A stretch of 64,000 bases of DNA from Cobetia amphilecti (GCF_030010415.1 NZ_JASCSA010000002.1), one strand, 5' to 3'. Shown: positions 45,557-54,437, counted from the first letter of the stretch. Made by a program: numbers and translations. The notes: generated by a model from the letters alone, not told the origin.

Positions 45557-45652
45557 CTTCTCGACATCTGAGCTTCTCGACATCTGAGCTTCTCGATATC
45601 TGAGCTTCTCGACATCTGACTTTCTCGACATCTGGGCTTCTCAACACCTGCC
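45557..45652. repeat. Six 16-bp tandem units between folX and the OB-fold gene
   Basis: Units start at 45557, 45573, 45589, 45605, 45621 and 45637 (consensus CTTCTCGACATCTGAG). The first two are identical and later ones diverge toward folX. The array ends 7 bp after the folX stop. Confidence 0.92.
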
Positions 45653-45659
45653 CGGCTGA

Positions 45660-46064
45660 CTAGTCATGTGCTTCGCGACTGTCCGACAAGGTGATGGACA
45701 CCGAGTCAGAGAAGCGCAAGGCATGCGGCTTGTCGATCTCGACCTGCGCCGTCAGCACCTGTTCGTGCACCATCACGATATCCAGCACCTCACGGGTCAT
45801 GCGTTCGAGCAGCGCGAAGCGCCCTTCCTCGACATGACGGATCAACTGCTTGGTGATGGTGCGGTAATTGAGCGCTTCACTGATGTGATTGAACTGCACG
45901 GCGCGTGCCGCGCGATAGCGGATCACCACGTTGATCACGACATCCTGGCGGTTCTGGATCTCGTCTTCATTGATCCCGATATAGGTTCTCAGGCGCAGAT
46001 TCTTGATGCGAATGGTGGCGAGATCGTGATCGAGATGTTCATCGTGCAAGGCATGCATCGGCAT
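45660..46064 (-). CDS. folX: Dihydroneopterin triphosphate 2'-epimerase
   Basis: Epimerises dihydroneopterin triphosphate at C2', a step toward monapterin-type pterins. It has 134 residues. IRIKNLRLRTYIGINEDE, NRQDVVINVVIRY, LNYRTITKQLI and VEIDKPHALRFSDSVS follow FolX of Escherichia coli closely and separate it from FolB aldolase. It lies 86 bp downstream of folE, whose product it would use, so the two probably form an operon. AGGAG lies about 9 nt before the ATG. Confidence 0.92.
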   Translation of the reverse strand: MPMHALHDEHLDHDLATIRIKNLRLRTYIGINEDEIQNRQDVVINVVIRYRAARAVQFNHISEALNYRTITKQLIRHVEEGRFALLERMTREVLDIVMVHEQVLTAQVEIDKPHALRFSDSVSITLSDSREAHD

Positions 46065-46150
46065 CGGCAGGGACTCCTGATCAAGGGAAACGCGCGAGAT
46101 GACTCCCAGACAAGAACGCCGCCTCGAAAGGCGGCGTCTTCACTCTGCTG

Positions 46151-46702
46151 TCAGCTGATCAACGTCAGGAATTCCTGACGGGTCGGCTGATTGTCGCGGA
46201 AGGCGCCCAGCATCACGGACGTCTTCATGCTGGAATTCTGCTTTTCCACCCCACGCATCATCATGCACATGTGACGCGCTTCGACCACGACGGCCACACC
46301 ACGTGCACCGGTGACCTGCTGAACGGCCTCGGCGATCTGCTTGGTGAGGTTTTCCTGAATCTGCATGCGACGTGAATACATGTCGACGATACGCGCGAAC
46401 TTGGACAGACCGAGCACCTTGCCAGACGGCAGATAGGCGATGTGGCACTTGCCGATGAACGGCAGCAGGTGATGCTCGCACATCGAGTAAAGCTCGATGT
46501 CCTTGACCAGTACCATCTCGTCCGTATCGGAGGTGAAGACAGCGCCGTTGACGATCTCCTCCAACGACTGTTGATAGCCATGAGTCAGGTACTGCATGGC
46601 CTTGGCCGCGCGCTTGGGCGTATCCAGCAGGCCCTCACGCTCTGGATCCTCACCCAACGCGGTGATGATCTGGCGGTAGTGGTTGGCAATCTCTTCGGTC
46701 AT
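46151..46702 (-). CDS. folE: GTP cyclohydrolase I
   Basis: Converts GTP to dihydroneopterin triphosphate, entry to folate and pterin synthesis. The 183-residue type IA enzyme has zinc ligands in SMCEHHLLPFIGK and ARHMCMMMRGVEKQ, plus YLPSGKVLGLSKFARIVD and RRMQIQENLT. It is first in folE-folX. Confidence 0.96.
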   Translation of the reverse strand: MTEEIANHYRQIITALGEDPEREGLLDTPKRAAKAMQYLTHGYQQSLEEIVNGAVFTSDTDEMVLVKDIELYSMCEHHLLPFIGKCHIAYLPSGKVLGLSKFARIVDMYSRRMQIQENLTKQIAEAVQQVTGARGVAVVVEARHMCMMMRGVEKQNSSMKTSVMLGAFRDNQPTRQEFLTLIS

Positions 46703-47036
46703 CCGTCTGCCTATGGTATCGGTCAGGGGCGCGCACTAGCGCACGCATAGCAGGGGTAAAGCACAAAAGTCATACACAAGCGATCAGATGGCAAGAAATC
46801 GTATAACTTCGTGTTCAATGTCAGGGCCAGATTCTACCTCAGGCATGCCGTCAACGCAGGTCTGTTCACGCGATTGTCGTATCCATGCAACACATGCGCC
46901 CCCATCGGTAACCGATGGGGGCGCATGAAGGGGCGATGTCACTCACTTCGCCAAAGGGGCTCAGGCCTCGCGACGACCTTCAGGTCATGTCACGACTGCC
47001 AGGCCATTTCACGACTGCCAGGCCATGTCGCGACCG
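46703..47036. other. Intergenic region between srkA and folE
   Basis: 334 bp. The folE side (46740-46830) is A/T-rich and should hold the folE promoter. The middle has the strong hairpin 46893-46927. The srkA side holds the 19-bp array. No gene is seen. Confidence 0.5.
46893..46927. terminator. 16-bp perfect hairpin downstream of srkA
   Basis: Perfect 16-bp stem (46893-46908 with 46912-46927) and a 3-nt loop. No long T-run follows on either strand. Its place after srkA suggests termination or RNA 3'-end protection. Confidence 0.6.
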
Positions 47037-47046
47037 CTAGGCCAGC
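46990..47046. repeat. Three 19-bp tandem units spanning the srkA stop codon
   Basis: Units 46990-47008, 47009-47027 and 47028-47046. The last contains the srkA stop (47037-47039) and is the most diverged. The other two differ at one base. Confidence 0.88.
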
Positions 47047-48134
47047 CAACGCGGCGCAGACAGCGCGACGCGCTGCTGCTCCAGGCTGCGAATGTGGTCA
47101 TCCCAGTAGCCCAGGCTCGCCACGTGCGAGAAGGCCTGCGGGAAGGCGGGGTCCGACCAGCGCCGCACCACCCAGGCACTGTGACGCACCATGCGCAGTG
47201 TGCGCAGGGTCTCGATCCACTTGAGCTCGCTGCGATTGAACTCACAATGCTGCTCGTAGCCCTCCAGCACCTCGGACAGCTGCATGTGCAGCTCCGGGTC
47301 GCTCTGACCGGTCAACAGCATCCACAGGTCCTGCACCGCCGGGGCGCTCAGGCAGTCATCGAAGTCGACCAGCGCGAAGCTGTCATCGCGCCCCAGCATG
47401 TTGCCGATGTGGCAGTCGCCGTGGGTACGGATCAGGGCGCTTTCCGGCCAGCTCTGCTCCGCGACCAATGGGCGCAATGCCTCGATGACGCCCTGGTAGC
47501 TGTCGCGCTGGCGCTCACTCAGCCAGTCGGAGGCCAGCACGCTGGCGCAGCTCTCTTCCAGAATCCGCAGCGGCGAGAGCGTCTCCCGCTCGCGAAACGC
47601 GCTCTTGCGCCCCACCGCGTGCACGCGACCGATCAGCTCACCCAGCTGATAGAGGTGCTCGGCAGATTCAAGCTCCGGCGCGCGCCCCACCACATGCGGG
47701 AAGAGAGCGAAGTCGAAGCCCTCGAATCGATGCAGCGTCTCGCCGGCCTCGTTCGCCCACGCGGGGGCGCCCGGGACACCGGCCTCATCCAGCTCGGCCA
47801 GGAAGGCGTGCTCCTCGAGAATCTGGGCACGGCTCCAGCGCTCGGGGCGATAGAACTTGGCCACCCAGCGGCGTCGGTCATCATCGGCGAGATGGTAGAC
47901 ACGATTCTCGTAACTGTTCAGCGCGAACGGCTCGCCGGGCAACCAGAAGCCCAGCGATTCGACAGCGGCCACGACACGGTCCGGCGCGAGAGCATCGAAG
48001 GGATGAAAACGCGTGTCTCCATGGCCCTCTGGCGCGGATGTCGTCGACCAGGTGTTGCCATTGGAGCGCGCATCCAACTCGCGCGAGGTGCCGGAAGATT
48101 GCGAGTCATCGGGGGAAACAGGATCAATAGGCAT
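47037..48134 (-). CDS. srkA: Stress response kinase A (SrkA/YihE)
   Basis: Aminoglycoside-phosphotransferase-like protein kinase that in Escherichia coli limits MazEF-linked death under envelope stress. It has 365 residues from ATG 48134 (GAGGAA upstream). The family core begins near residue 30 (FHPFDALAPDRVVAAVESLG), with SYENRVYHL, the ATP lysine in WVAKFYRPERW, catalytic HGDCHIGNML and metal-binding VDFDDCLSAP. The first 30 residues are a polar extension beyond the usual length of about 328. In many bacteria dsbA is next to srkA; it is absent here. Confidence 0.92.
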   Translation of the reverse strand: MPIDPVSPDDSQSSGTSRELDARSNGNTWSTTSAPEGHGDTRFHPFDALAPDRVVAAVESLGFWLPGEPFALNSYENRVYHLADDDRRRWVAKFYRPERWSRAQILEEHAFLAELDEAGVPGAPAWANEAGETLHRFEGFDFALFPHVVGRAPELESAEHLYQLGELIGRVHAVGRKSAFRERETLSPLRILEESCASVLASDWLSERQRDSYQGVIEALRPLVAEQSWPESALIRTHGDCHIGNMLGRDDSFALVDFDDCLSAPAVQDLWMLLTGQSDPELHMQLSEVLEGYEQHCEFNRSELKWIETLRTLRMVRHSAWVVRRWSDPAFPQAFSHVASLGYWDDHIRSLEQQRVALSAPRWLA

Positions 48135-48316
48135 GGCAATTCCTCGGGCATGGACCAGCAAACGGCTGCCGGACCTTGCATGCTATGAGATTAGACCCTC
48201 TGCACGCCAGTCTTCTCCCTGATTGACCCCGCCTGCCCGCTGAGTTCAACGCCCGTTTCGAGGCTCAGCCCCGACGGCATGTGTCGGGCAGCTCTACTTC
48301 GTGTCGCGTTTGCGGG

Positions 48317-49216
48317 TCACAGCGCCCCGCGCAAGGCCAGGGGAGTCCGCGCCAGCACGCAGGCATCGACCTCACGGGCACCGGCTCGCAGGCAGGCCTG
48401 AGCAAGACTGTCGAGCGTCGCACCACTGGTCATGACGTCATCGATCAGCAGCACGTGCTCGGGCAGTAGGCCGTCAATGTCATAACGCCCACGCTGCGCT
48501 TTCAGACGCCCGCGCCTATCCCGCAGGCGCTGATCCGGCGCTGCCCTGTCTACCGCGACTGACGCCTCGTGCGGCATGCGCCTGCCGCGCACCCGCGCCA
48601 TATCCCGCTGATGGCCGGCGATGGCGGGGCCCAGCCCGCGACACAGTTCCGCCAGCGCATCATGGCCGCGCTGGCGACGACGATAGGCATCTGCCGGTAC
48701 CAACAGCACTGCGCCGTGAGGATGCGCCTGGCGCCACTCGCGACAGAAGTGCGCCAGCTCCCGCTGCATGAGTTGGCGCAGCAGTCGCCCAGCGCGGCGC
48801 TGATGCTGGTCCTTGTAGCGCTGGAACAGCCCCGCCAGCAACCCTTCATACCGCAGCGGCGCAAAGCAGCGTGCAAAGGCAGGCGGTGACGACAGGCACC
48901 GCGCACAGGCCTGCTGACTCAAGGCCAGTGAGACGACAGGCTCAGCACAGCGCGGGCAGGCATGCTGATTGCGCGCGATTCTCGCCTCGCAGGCGTCGCA
49001 CCACTCGCGGCGCGATGACAGCTCTCGCTCATGACGCGAGCGAGTCGCTAGAGAGGAAAATGAAGGGGGAGGTGAAACTGAAGCGCTCTGCCGTTCGGTC
49101 GCGCTGGGGATGGCTGTCGTCAGCTGAAGCTGACAGAAGGCGCAGGGCCGCGACAGCTGCCAGTGGTCAACCAGCAGGGTTCTCATCGTTGACAGCGCCC
49201 GCGGAAACTCTATCAT
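48317..49216 (-). CDS. comF: ComF-family phosphoribosyltransferase-like protein
   Basis: Family linked to DNA uptake and named for competence, also called GntX in Escherichia coli. It has 299 residues. The N-terminal zinc-finger cysteines are CAFC, then CDAC, CPRC and CARC. The PRT domain has RYKDQHQRRAGRLLRQLM, PADAYRRRQRGHDAL and the PRPP loop VLLIDDVMTSGATL. A 30-residue polar insert splits the zinc region (residues about 36-70). The ATG at 49216 overlaps the bioB -10 hexamer; an ATG at 49186 is the alternative and lacks a ribosome binding site. ComF next to bio genes is common in gammaproteobacteria. Confidence 0.9.
   Translation of the reverse strand: MIEFPRALSTMRTLLVDHWQLSRPCAFCQLQLTTAIPSATERQSASVSPPPSFSSLATRSRHERELSSRREWCDACEARIARNQHACPRCAEPVVSLALSQQACARCLSSPPAFARCFAPLRYEGLLAGLFQRYKDQHQRRAGRLLRQLMQRELAHFCREWRQAHPHGAVLLVPADAYRRRQRGHDALAELCRGLGPAIAGHQRDMARVRGRRMPHEASVAVDRAAPDQRLRDRRGRLKAQRGRYDIDGLLPEHVLLIDDVMTSGATLDSLAQACLRAGAREVDACVLARTPLALRGAL
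49189..49216 (+). promoter_or_regulatory. Sigma-70 promoter of bioBFHCD
   Basis: TTGACA (49189-49194), 16-bp spacer, TATCAT (49211-49216). Transcription would start near 49223. It overlaps the 5' end of comF on the other strand. Confidence 0.75.
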
Positions 49217-49218
49217 CT

Positions 49219-49251
49219 CAGTTAACCTGACCTTACTCGATGCGTTGACTG
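49219..49251. promoter_or_regulatory. Candidate BirA operator at the bioB start site
   Basis: CAGTTAACC (49219-49227) matches 6 of 9 bases of the TTGTAAACC half-site. CGTTGACTG (49243-49251) matches 5 of 9 of GGTTTACAA. The spacing is 15 bp and the position over +1 is what a biotin repressor site requires. The right half is weak. Confidence 0.4.
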
Positions 49252-49348
49252 GCTACTTGCCAGCTCGGCTGCCGACTCCCGGACTCACCCACGGATGACC
49301 GGCTCAGCGCGCTCTCGCTCTGCCCGCCTGATGAAGGACCTCAAGCTC

Positions 49349-50527
49349 ATGACCGTAGAAGCCTCCCGCGTGACCACACAAGCCACGAATATCCCTGCGC
49401 CTGCCGATGACAGCGTGGTACGCCATGACTGGAGCGTCGCGGAAATCGAGGCGCTGTTCGCCCTGCCCTTCAATGACCTGCTGTTTCGTGCCCAGCAGGT
49501 GCACCGCCAGCACTTCGATCCGAATGCGGTACAGGTCTCCACCCTGCTGTCGATCAAGACCGGCGCCTGCCCGGAAGACTGCAAGTACTGCCCGCAGTCC
49601 GGCCACTACAACACCGGCCTTGGCAAGGAAAAGCTGATGGAGATCGAGAAGGTGGTCGAGCAGGCACGTGCCGCCAAGGACGCCGGCGCCAGCCGCTTCT
49701 GCATGGGCGCGGCCTGGAAGAGCCCGCGTGAGCGCGACCTCGAAGTGGTCACCGAGATGGTGCGTCAGGTGAAGTCGCTGGGACTCGAGACCTGCATGAC
49801 GCTGGGCATGGTCGATACCGATCAGGCCAGAAAGCTCGCGGATGCCGGCCTCGACTACTACAACCACAATCTGGACACCTCCCCGGAGTACTACGGCGAG
49901 ATCATCACCACGCGCAGCTACAGCGAGCGCCTGGACACCCTGGCCAGCGTGCGCGAAGCCGGCATGAAGGTGTGCTCCGGCGGCATCCTCGGCATGGGCG
50001 AGACCACCACCGACCGCGCCGGCCTGCTGCGTCAGCTGGCCAATCTGGAGCCGCAGCCGGAATCGGTGCCGATCAACATGCTGGTCAAGGTGGCGGGCAC
50101 GCCGCTGGAGAATGTCGATGACCTCGATCCCATCGAGTTCATCCGCGCCATCGCCGTGGCGCGCATCATGATGCCGAAGAGTCACGTGCGCCTGTCCGCC
50201 GGCCGCGAGCAGATGGACGATTCCACCCAGGCACTGGCCTTCCTCGCCGGCGCCAACTCCATCTTCTATGGCGAGCGTCTGCTGACCACCGGTAACCCGC
50301 AGGCCAACCGTGACCGCGAGCTGTTCGAGCGCCTCGGTCTGCACCCGGAAACCCGCCAGGAAGTCGCCAGCGACGAAGTGCGCGAAGCCGCCCTGAAGGC
50401 CGCCATGGAAGAACAGGCACGTGCCAATGTCGAGGGCAGCCTGTTCTATGACGCCACGCGCGAGGCGACGCCCGCCAGCAGCGAAGGCCAGGTGCGCGAG
50501 CGCAAGCCCTGCGGCCTGGTGGTGTGA
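49349..50527 (+). CDS. bioB: Biotin synthase
   Basis: Radical-SAM enzyme that inserts sulfur into dethiobiotin. It has 392 residues from ATG 49349 (AAGGA upstream); in-frame starts at 49331 and 49295 exist and the choice is not certain. The cluster cysteines are in TGACPEDCKYCPQ (C74, C78, C81). Further landmarks are CMGAAWKSPRERD, YYNHNLDTSPEYY and RLSAGREQMDD. A C-terminal tail beyond the core reads SEGQVRERKPCGLVV. First gene of bioBFHCD; bioA is not in the window. Confidence 0.96.
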   Translation: MTVEASRVTTQATNIPAPADDSVVRHDWSVAEIEALFALPFNDLLFRAQQVHRQHFDPNAVQVSTLLSIKTGACPEDCKYCPQSGHYNTGLGKEKLMEIEKVVEQARAAKDAGASRFCMGAAWKSPRERDLEVVTEMVRQVKSLGLETCMTLGMVDTDQARKLADAGLDYYNHNLDTSPEYYGEIITTRSYSERLDTLASVREAGMKVCSGGILGMGETTTDRAGLLRQLANLEPQPESVPINMLVKVAGTPLENVDDLDPIEFIRAIAVARIMMPKSHVRLSAGREQMDDSTQALAFLAGANSIFYGERLLTTGNPQANRDRELFERLGLHPETRQEVASDEVREAALKAAMEEQARANVEGSLFYDATREATPASSEGQVRERKPCGLVV

Positions 50528-50533
50528 TCGCTC

Positions 50534-51910
50534 GTGGCCACCGACACGCCCGCCAGCGCGCGCTTAAGCCCTCAGTCCAGCGCCAGCTTCACGCATCTGG
50601 AGGACCTGCTCACTCAGCGTGAGCGGGTCGGCCGTTATCGCCGGCGCCTGACGCTGGATTCGCCACAGGGGCCCCACGTCAACCTCGCCGGGCAGGAAGC
50701 CGGTGCAGGAATGCGCCCGCTGCTCAACTTCACCGCCAACGACTATCTGGGGCTGGCCAACCACCCAGCGCTAGTCGAGGCCGGCTGTCGCGCGGCGCGT
50801 GAATTCGGTGTCGGCAGCGGCAGCGCCCACCTGGTCAATGGCCACCAGCGCGCTCACCACCAGCTGGAGGCTCGTCTGGCCGAGCTGACCGGACGGCCAC
50901 GCGCGTTGCTGTTCTCCACCGGTTTCATGGCCAATCTGGGCGTGATCGATGCGCTGGCGAGCGCCTCGCGCGAGGCCGGTCGCAGCCTCGAGATCTTCCA
51001 TGATCGCCTCAATCACGCCAGCCTTCTCGACGGCGCGCGCCTGGCGTCCTCCGGCACCACTGCCGTGCGCTCGCGTCGCTTCCACCATCGCGATCTTGAA
51101 GACCTCGAGCGCCAGCTGGCGCGCTCCCGGGCCGATGACAAGCTGGTGATCAGCGATGGCGTGTTCAGCATGGATGGCGACTGCGCCGATATCGCGGGCC
51201 TGAGCCAGGCCTGCGCCCGGCACGGCGCCTGGCTGATGATAGATGATGCCCACGGACTGGGCGTACTGGGCGAGCATGGCGAAGGACTGGTCGGGCGCGA
51301 TACCCCGCTGGCTGACGTGCCGGTATTGGTCGGCACCCTGGGCAAGGCGCTCGGCAGCAGCGGCGCCTTCGTCGCCGGCAGCGATGCGCTGATCGAGAGC
51401 CTGATCCAGCTGGCGCGTCCCTACATCTACACCACCGCGCAACCACCGCATGTCGCCGCCGCTACCCTGGCGGCGCTGGAGATCGTCGCGCGCGAGCCGC
51501 AGCGCCGTGAGCAGTTGCAGGCACGCGTGCAGCAGTTCCGTGAGGGTTGTAAGCATCTGCTGGCGGGTAGTGGGCTCGCGCTCGGGCTGTCGTCAGCCGA
51601 CAGGGAGGCATCCTCTGCCGCGCTGCCCCCGATCCAGCCGTTGACCCCGATTCAGCCGCTGATTCTGGGCAGCGAGGCGCGGGCCTTGGCCTGGAGCGCG
51701 GCACTGCGCGAGCGTGGCGTACTGGTCTCGGCCATCCGCCCGCCCACGGTGCCCGCCGGCAGCTCGCGCCTGCGCTTCACCTTCTCCGCCGAGCACACGG
51801 CCGAGGATATCGCGGCACTGCTAGACGCTCTCGAAGCGGTACTGGCAGCGGAAAAGGCCCAGCCCCGCTCGGCTTCCCCAACCATCAGCCCAGAAGGAGT
51901 CACGCCATGA
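50534..51910 (+). CDS. bioF: 8-amino-7-oxononanoate synthase
   Basis: PLP enzyme condensing pimeloyl-ACP with alanine. It has 458 residues from GTG 50534, longer than the usual 385-395. The PLP lysine lies in VGTLGKALGSSGAFVAGS, with FTANDYLGLANHP, HDRLNHASLLDG and MIDDAHGLGVLGEHG. The extra length is an N-terminal leader, a C-terminal tail and an insert before IQPLILGSEARALAW. In that insert an 18-bp duplication gives PIQPLTPIQPLI. It starts 6 bp after bioB and overlaps bioH by 4 nt. Confidence 0.95.
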   Translation: MATDTPASARLSPQSSASFTHLEDLLTQRERVGRYRRRLTLDSPQGPHVNLAGQEAGAGMRPLLNFTANDYLGLANHPALVEAGCRAAREFGVGSGSAHLVNGHQRAHHQLEARLAELTGRPRALLFSTGFMANLGVIDALASASREAGRSLEIFHDRLNHASLLDGARLASSGTTAVRSRRFHHRDLEDLERQLARSRADDKLVISDGVFSMDGDCADIAGLSQACARHGAWLMIDDAHGLGVLGEHGEGLVGRDTPLADVPVLVGTLGKALGSSGAFVAGSDALIESLIQLARPYIYTTAQPPHVAAATLAALEIVAREPQRREQLQARVQQFREGCKHLLAGSGLALGLSSADREASSAALPPIQPLTPIQPLILGSEARALAWSAALRERGVLVSAIRPPTVPAGSSRLRFTFSAEHTAEDIAALLDALEAVLAAEKAQPRSASPTISPEGVTP

Positions 51911-52734
51911 CGCTGACTCGTCTAGTGCTGTTCAGCGGCTGGGGCATCGATGCGCGCATCTGGCAGCCCTTGATCACCTGCCTGCAAGCACGCCTCGCTC
52001 ACATCACTGAGACAGATGAGCAGGCAGATAAGCAGGCAGCTGACGAGGCAAGGAGTCGCCCGCTGGAGATTATCGCGCCGGATTGGCCAGAAGAAGGCCC
52101 GCAAGCCGAGTCACAGGCAGGCTCAGAACCGACTACCTCGCGAGCCTCACTGGGCGGCGCCGATACCCTGTGGCTGGGCTGGTCGCTGGGCGCCCTGCGG
52201 GCCGAGGCGCTGGCGAAGAAGCAGGCGCCGGCCGCCCTTGTCTCGCTGGCCATGGGGCCAAGCTTCATCGACCAGGCCCCATTTGAGCAGACGCTCCCCG
52301 CCCTGGCACCTGAGGTGCTGGAGGACTTCCGCGCAGCCTTCGCGCGCAACCCTGCCGCCAGCTGGCAACACTTTCTGCGCTGGCAGGCCAGTGGTGAGGC
52401 TTCTGCACGTGACTGCCTCAGGCAGTTGCGCGAACTGATCGGTCGCCACCCCGTCAGTCGCGAAGCGGTGCTGGCGGCAGGACTGGCGGAACTGGCCAGC
52501 CGCCAGATGTCACTGGCGCCTCAATCAGAGTTACCGCTCGAGTTCTGGCTCGGCAAGCAGGACCCACTACTAGCACCGGGCCTGAGTGCGGCGCTGCGCG
52601 CGCAGGGCCAGGTGGTCGTGGAATTCGAGGGTGGCCACTGCCTGCCATTGAGCGCGACCGAGGCGCTTGCCGATGCCCTGCTCGCGCGCATGGGCCTCGC
52701 CACCCACGTCACGCACATCAGTGAGGAGGCCTGA
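51907..52734 (+). CDS. bioH: Pimeloyl-ACP methyl ester carboxylesterase (BioH-like)
   Basis: Removes the methyl group that masks pimeloyl-ACP after chain elongation. The 275-residue alpha/beta hydrolase has its nucleophile in LGWSLGAL, the Asp in LGKQDPLLAPG and the His in FEGGHCLPLS. Between the first strand and the nucleophile (about residues 33-80) there is a Glu/Gln/Ala-rich insert not usual in BioH, rich in short repeats of AGGCAG type. Its position between bioF and bioC supports the role. BioG-type esterases are the alternative. Confidence 0.85.
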   Translation: MTLTRLVLFSGWGIDARIWQPLITCLQARLAHITETDEQADKQAADEARSRPLEIIAPDWPEEGPQAESQAGSEPTTSRASLGGADTLWLGWSLGALRAEALAKKQAPAALVSLAMGPSFIDQAPFEQTLPALAPEVLEDFRAAFARNPAASWQHFLRWQASGEASARDCLRQLRELIGRHPVSREAVLAAGLAELASRQMSLAPQSELPLEFWLGKQDPLLAPGLSAALRAQGQVVVEFEGGHCLPLSATEALADALLARMGLATHVTHISEEA

Positions 52735-52735
52735 G

Positions 52736-53590
52736 ATGCCGATTGCCGTCAGCGTGCCGCCTGCAGAGCTTGCAACGCCCCCGCTCACGCCTGCCACGAG
52801 CCGTCAGCAAGTTGCCCGCGCCTTTGATCGCGGCGCTGCCGACTATCTCACGCTGGCGCAGGCGCAGCACGCCATGGCGGCCACCCTGTTCGCCTCGCTC
52901 CCTGAGCGGCTGCCGGCCGATGCCCGTGTGCTCGATCTCGGTTGTGGGCCCGGACATTGGACCCTCGAACTGGCGCAGCGCTACTCTGGGGCTTGCTGCA
53001 TGGGGCTGGATCTCTCGCTTGAGATGCTGCGTGAAGCCGCACGCCAGACAAGCGAGCTTGCAAGTGGCAGCCCTGAACGCCCGCACTGGCTACGCGCCGA
53101 TGCCGAGCGCCTGCCACTGACCGATGCGAGTCTGGACTTGGTGTTCTCGAGCCTCGCCGTGCAATGGTGCGACAGCCCTCGGCAATGGCTCGCGGAACTG
53201 TCACGCACCTTGAAACCCGGCGCTCGAGCGCACATCAACACCTTGGGGCCCGGCACCCTCAAGGAAGTACGCCATGCCTGGCAGCGCGCGGATGATTCCG
53301 TGCGTCACTTCCCCAGCGCCGCCCATCTTGCACGCCATGCAGAAGCCGCCGGGTTGCGCTGCCACTGGCAGTTACGCCCGCGGATATTTCACTATCCCGA
53401 TGTCGCCGCGGTCATGGCCTCGATCAAGGGCATCGGGGCACAGACCGCCACTGGCCGGCGCCTGACACGTGCCGAGGTGCAGCAGGCCAAGGCGCGGCAT
53501 GAAACGTTGCGTACCGCGAAGGGATTGCCTGTAAGCTATCAAGTCATTGAACTTGTGCTCGAAAAACCGTTCAGAATTGCGTACGGATAA
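52736..53590 (+). CDS. bioC: Malonyl-ACP O-methyltransferase
   Basis: SAM-dependent methylation of malonyl-ACP, priming pimelate synthesis in the fatty-acid pathway. It has 284 residues from ATG 52736, one base after the bioH stop with GAGGAGG upstream; an earlier ATG in the same frame lies inside bioH. Motif I is VLDLGCGPGHWTLELA; RQQVARAFDRGAADY at the N terminus and SSLAVQWCDSPRQWLAEL are BioC hallmarks. Confidence 0.94.
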   Translation: MPIAVSVPPAELATPPLTPATSRQQVARAFDRGAADYLTLAQAQHAMAATLFASLPERLPADARVLDLGCGPGHWTLELAQRYSGACCMGLDLSLEMLREAARQTSELASGSPERPHWLRADAERLPLTDASLDLVFSSLAVQWCDSPRQWLAELSRTLKPGARAHINTLGPGTLKEVRHAWQRADDSVRHFPSAAHLARHAEAAGLRCHWQLRPRIFHYPDVAAVMASIKGIGAQTATGRRLTRAEVQQAKARHETLRTAKGLPVSYQVIELVLEKPFRIAYG

Positions 53591-53636
53591 CACTGATACT
53601 TTGCTTGAAGGCAATTACCTGCCTCGCTCGGATACA

Positions 53637-54437
53637 ATGAAAACTGATATGAAAACCGCGGACAGCTCGTCACGGGACACTGCTTTGCCTGCGCGAGCCG
53701 AACATGGCATCGCCGCCTTCGTGACCGGTACCGATACCGAAATCGGCAAGACCTTCATCGCCAGCGCCCTGCTGGCACGTGCTCGCCTGCGCGGCCTGAC
53801 CACGCTGGGCCTCAAGCCCGTGGCCTCTGACTGCTTCGAGAATCACGATGGTCTGGTCAACGCCGACGCCCTGTCATTGCAGGCGCAGTGCGAACCGGAA
53901 GCGGATTACGAAAGCATCAACCCCTGGCGCTTCGCGCCGGCCATCGCGCCGCACATTGCCGCGCGTCAGGTGGGCGTCAATCTCGAGGTGGCGAAAATCG
54001 CGGCGCATGTGCGGGGCCAGCAGACAAGCGCACCGCGCGACCTGCTGCTGGTGGAAGGCGCTGGCGGCTGGCGGGTACCGCTGAATGACGATGAGGACTT
54101 CTCGGACCTGGCCATCGAGCTGGGCTTGCCGGTGATTCTGGTCGTCGGGCTACGCCTGGGCTGCATCAATCATGCGCGCCTGACGCTTGAGGCCATCGAA
54201 CGCGATGGGCTGGAGATCGCCGGCTACGTCATCAACCATCTGGAAGCGGATATCGAGGTCAGCGAAGACAACATGGCAACCTTGTCACGCACGCTGCGAG
54301 CCCCCTGTCTGGGTGTCGTTCCGTGGATGTGCGATGAAGATCTCTCCAATACACGCCACGCCGCCGAGCGCGCCGCCAGCTATCTGCAACTGCCCTGCGG
54401 ACTGGAATCACGTAGCGTGCATGTCGTACAGGAGTGA
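53637..54437 (+). CDS. bioD: Dethiobiotin synthetase
   Basis: ATP-dependent closure of the ureido ring from 7,8-diaminononanoate and CO2. It has 266 residues from ATG 53637. The P-loop is GTDTEIGKTFIASALL, then TTLGLKPVASDC, LLVEGAGGWRVPL and IAGYVINHLEAD. A 46-bp gap separates it from bioC, and an upstream in-frame ATG (53547) overlaps bioC and is less likely. Last gene of the operon. Confidence 0.95.
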   Translation: MKTDMKTADSSSRDTALPARAEHGIAAFVTGTDTEIGKTFIASALLARARLRGLTTLGLKPVASDCFENHDGLVNADALSLQAQCEPEADYESINPWRFAPAIAPHIAARQVGVNLEVAKIAAHVRGQQTSAPRDLLLVEGAGGWRVPLNDDEDFSDLAIELGLPVILVVGLRLGCINHARLTLEAIERDGLEIAGYVINHLEADIEVSEDNMATLSRTLRAPCLGVVPWMCDEDLSNTRHAAERAASYLQLPCGLESRSVHVVQE

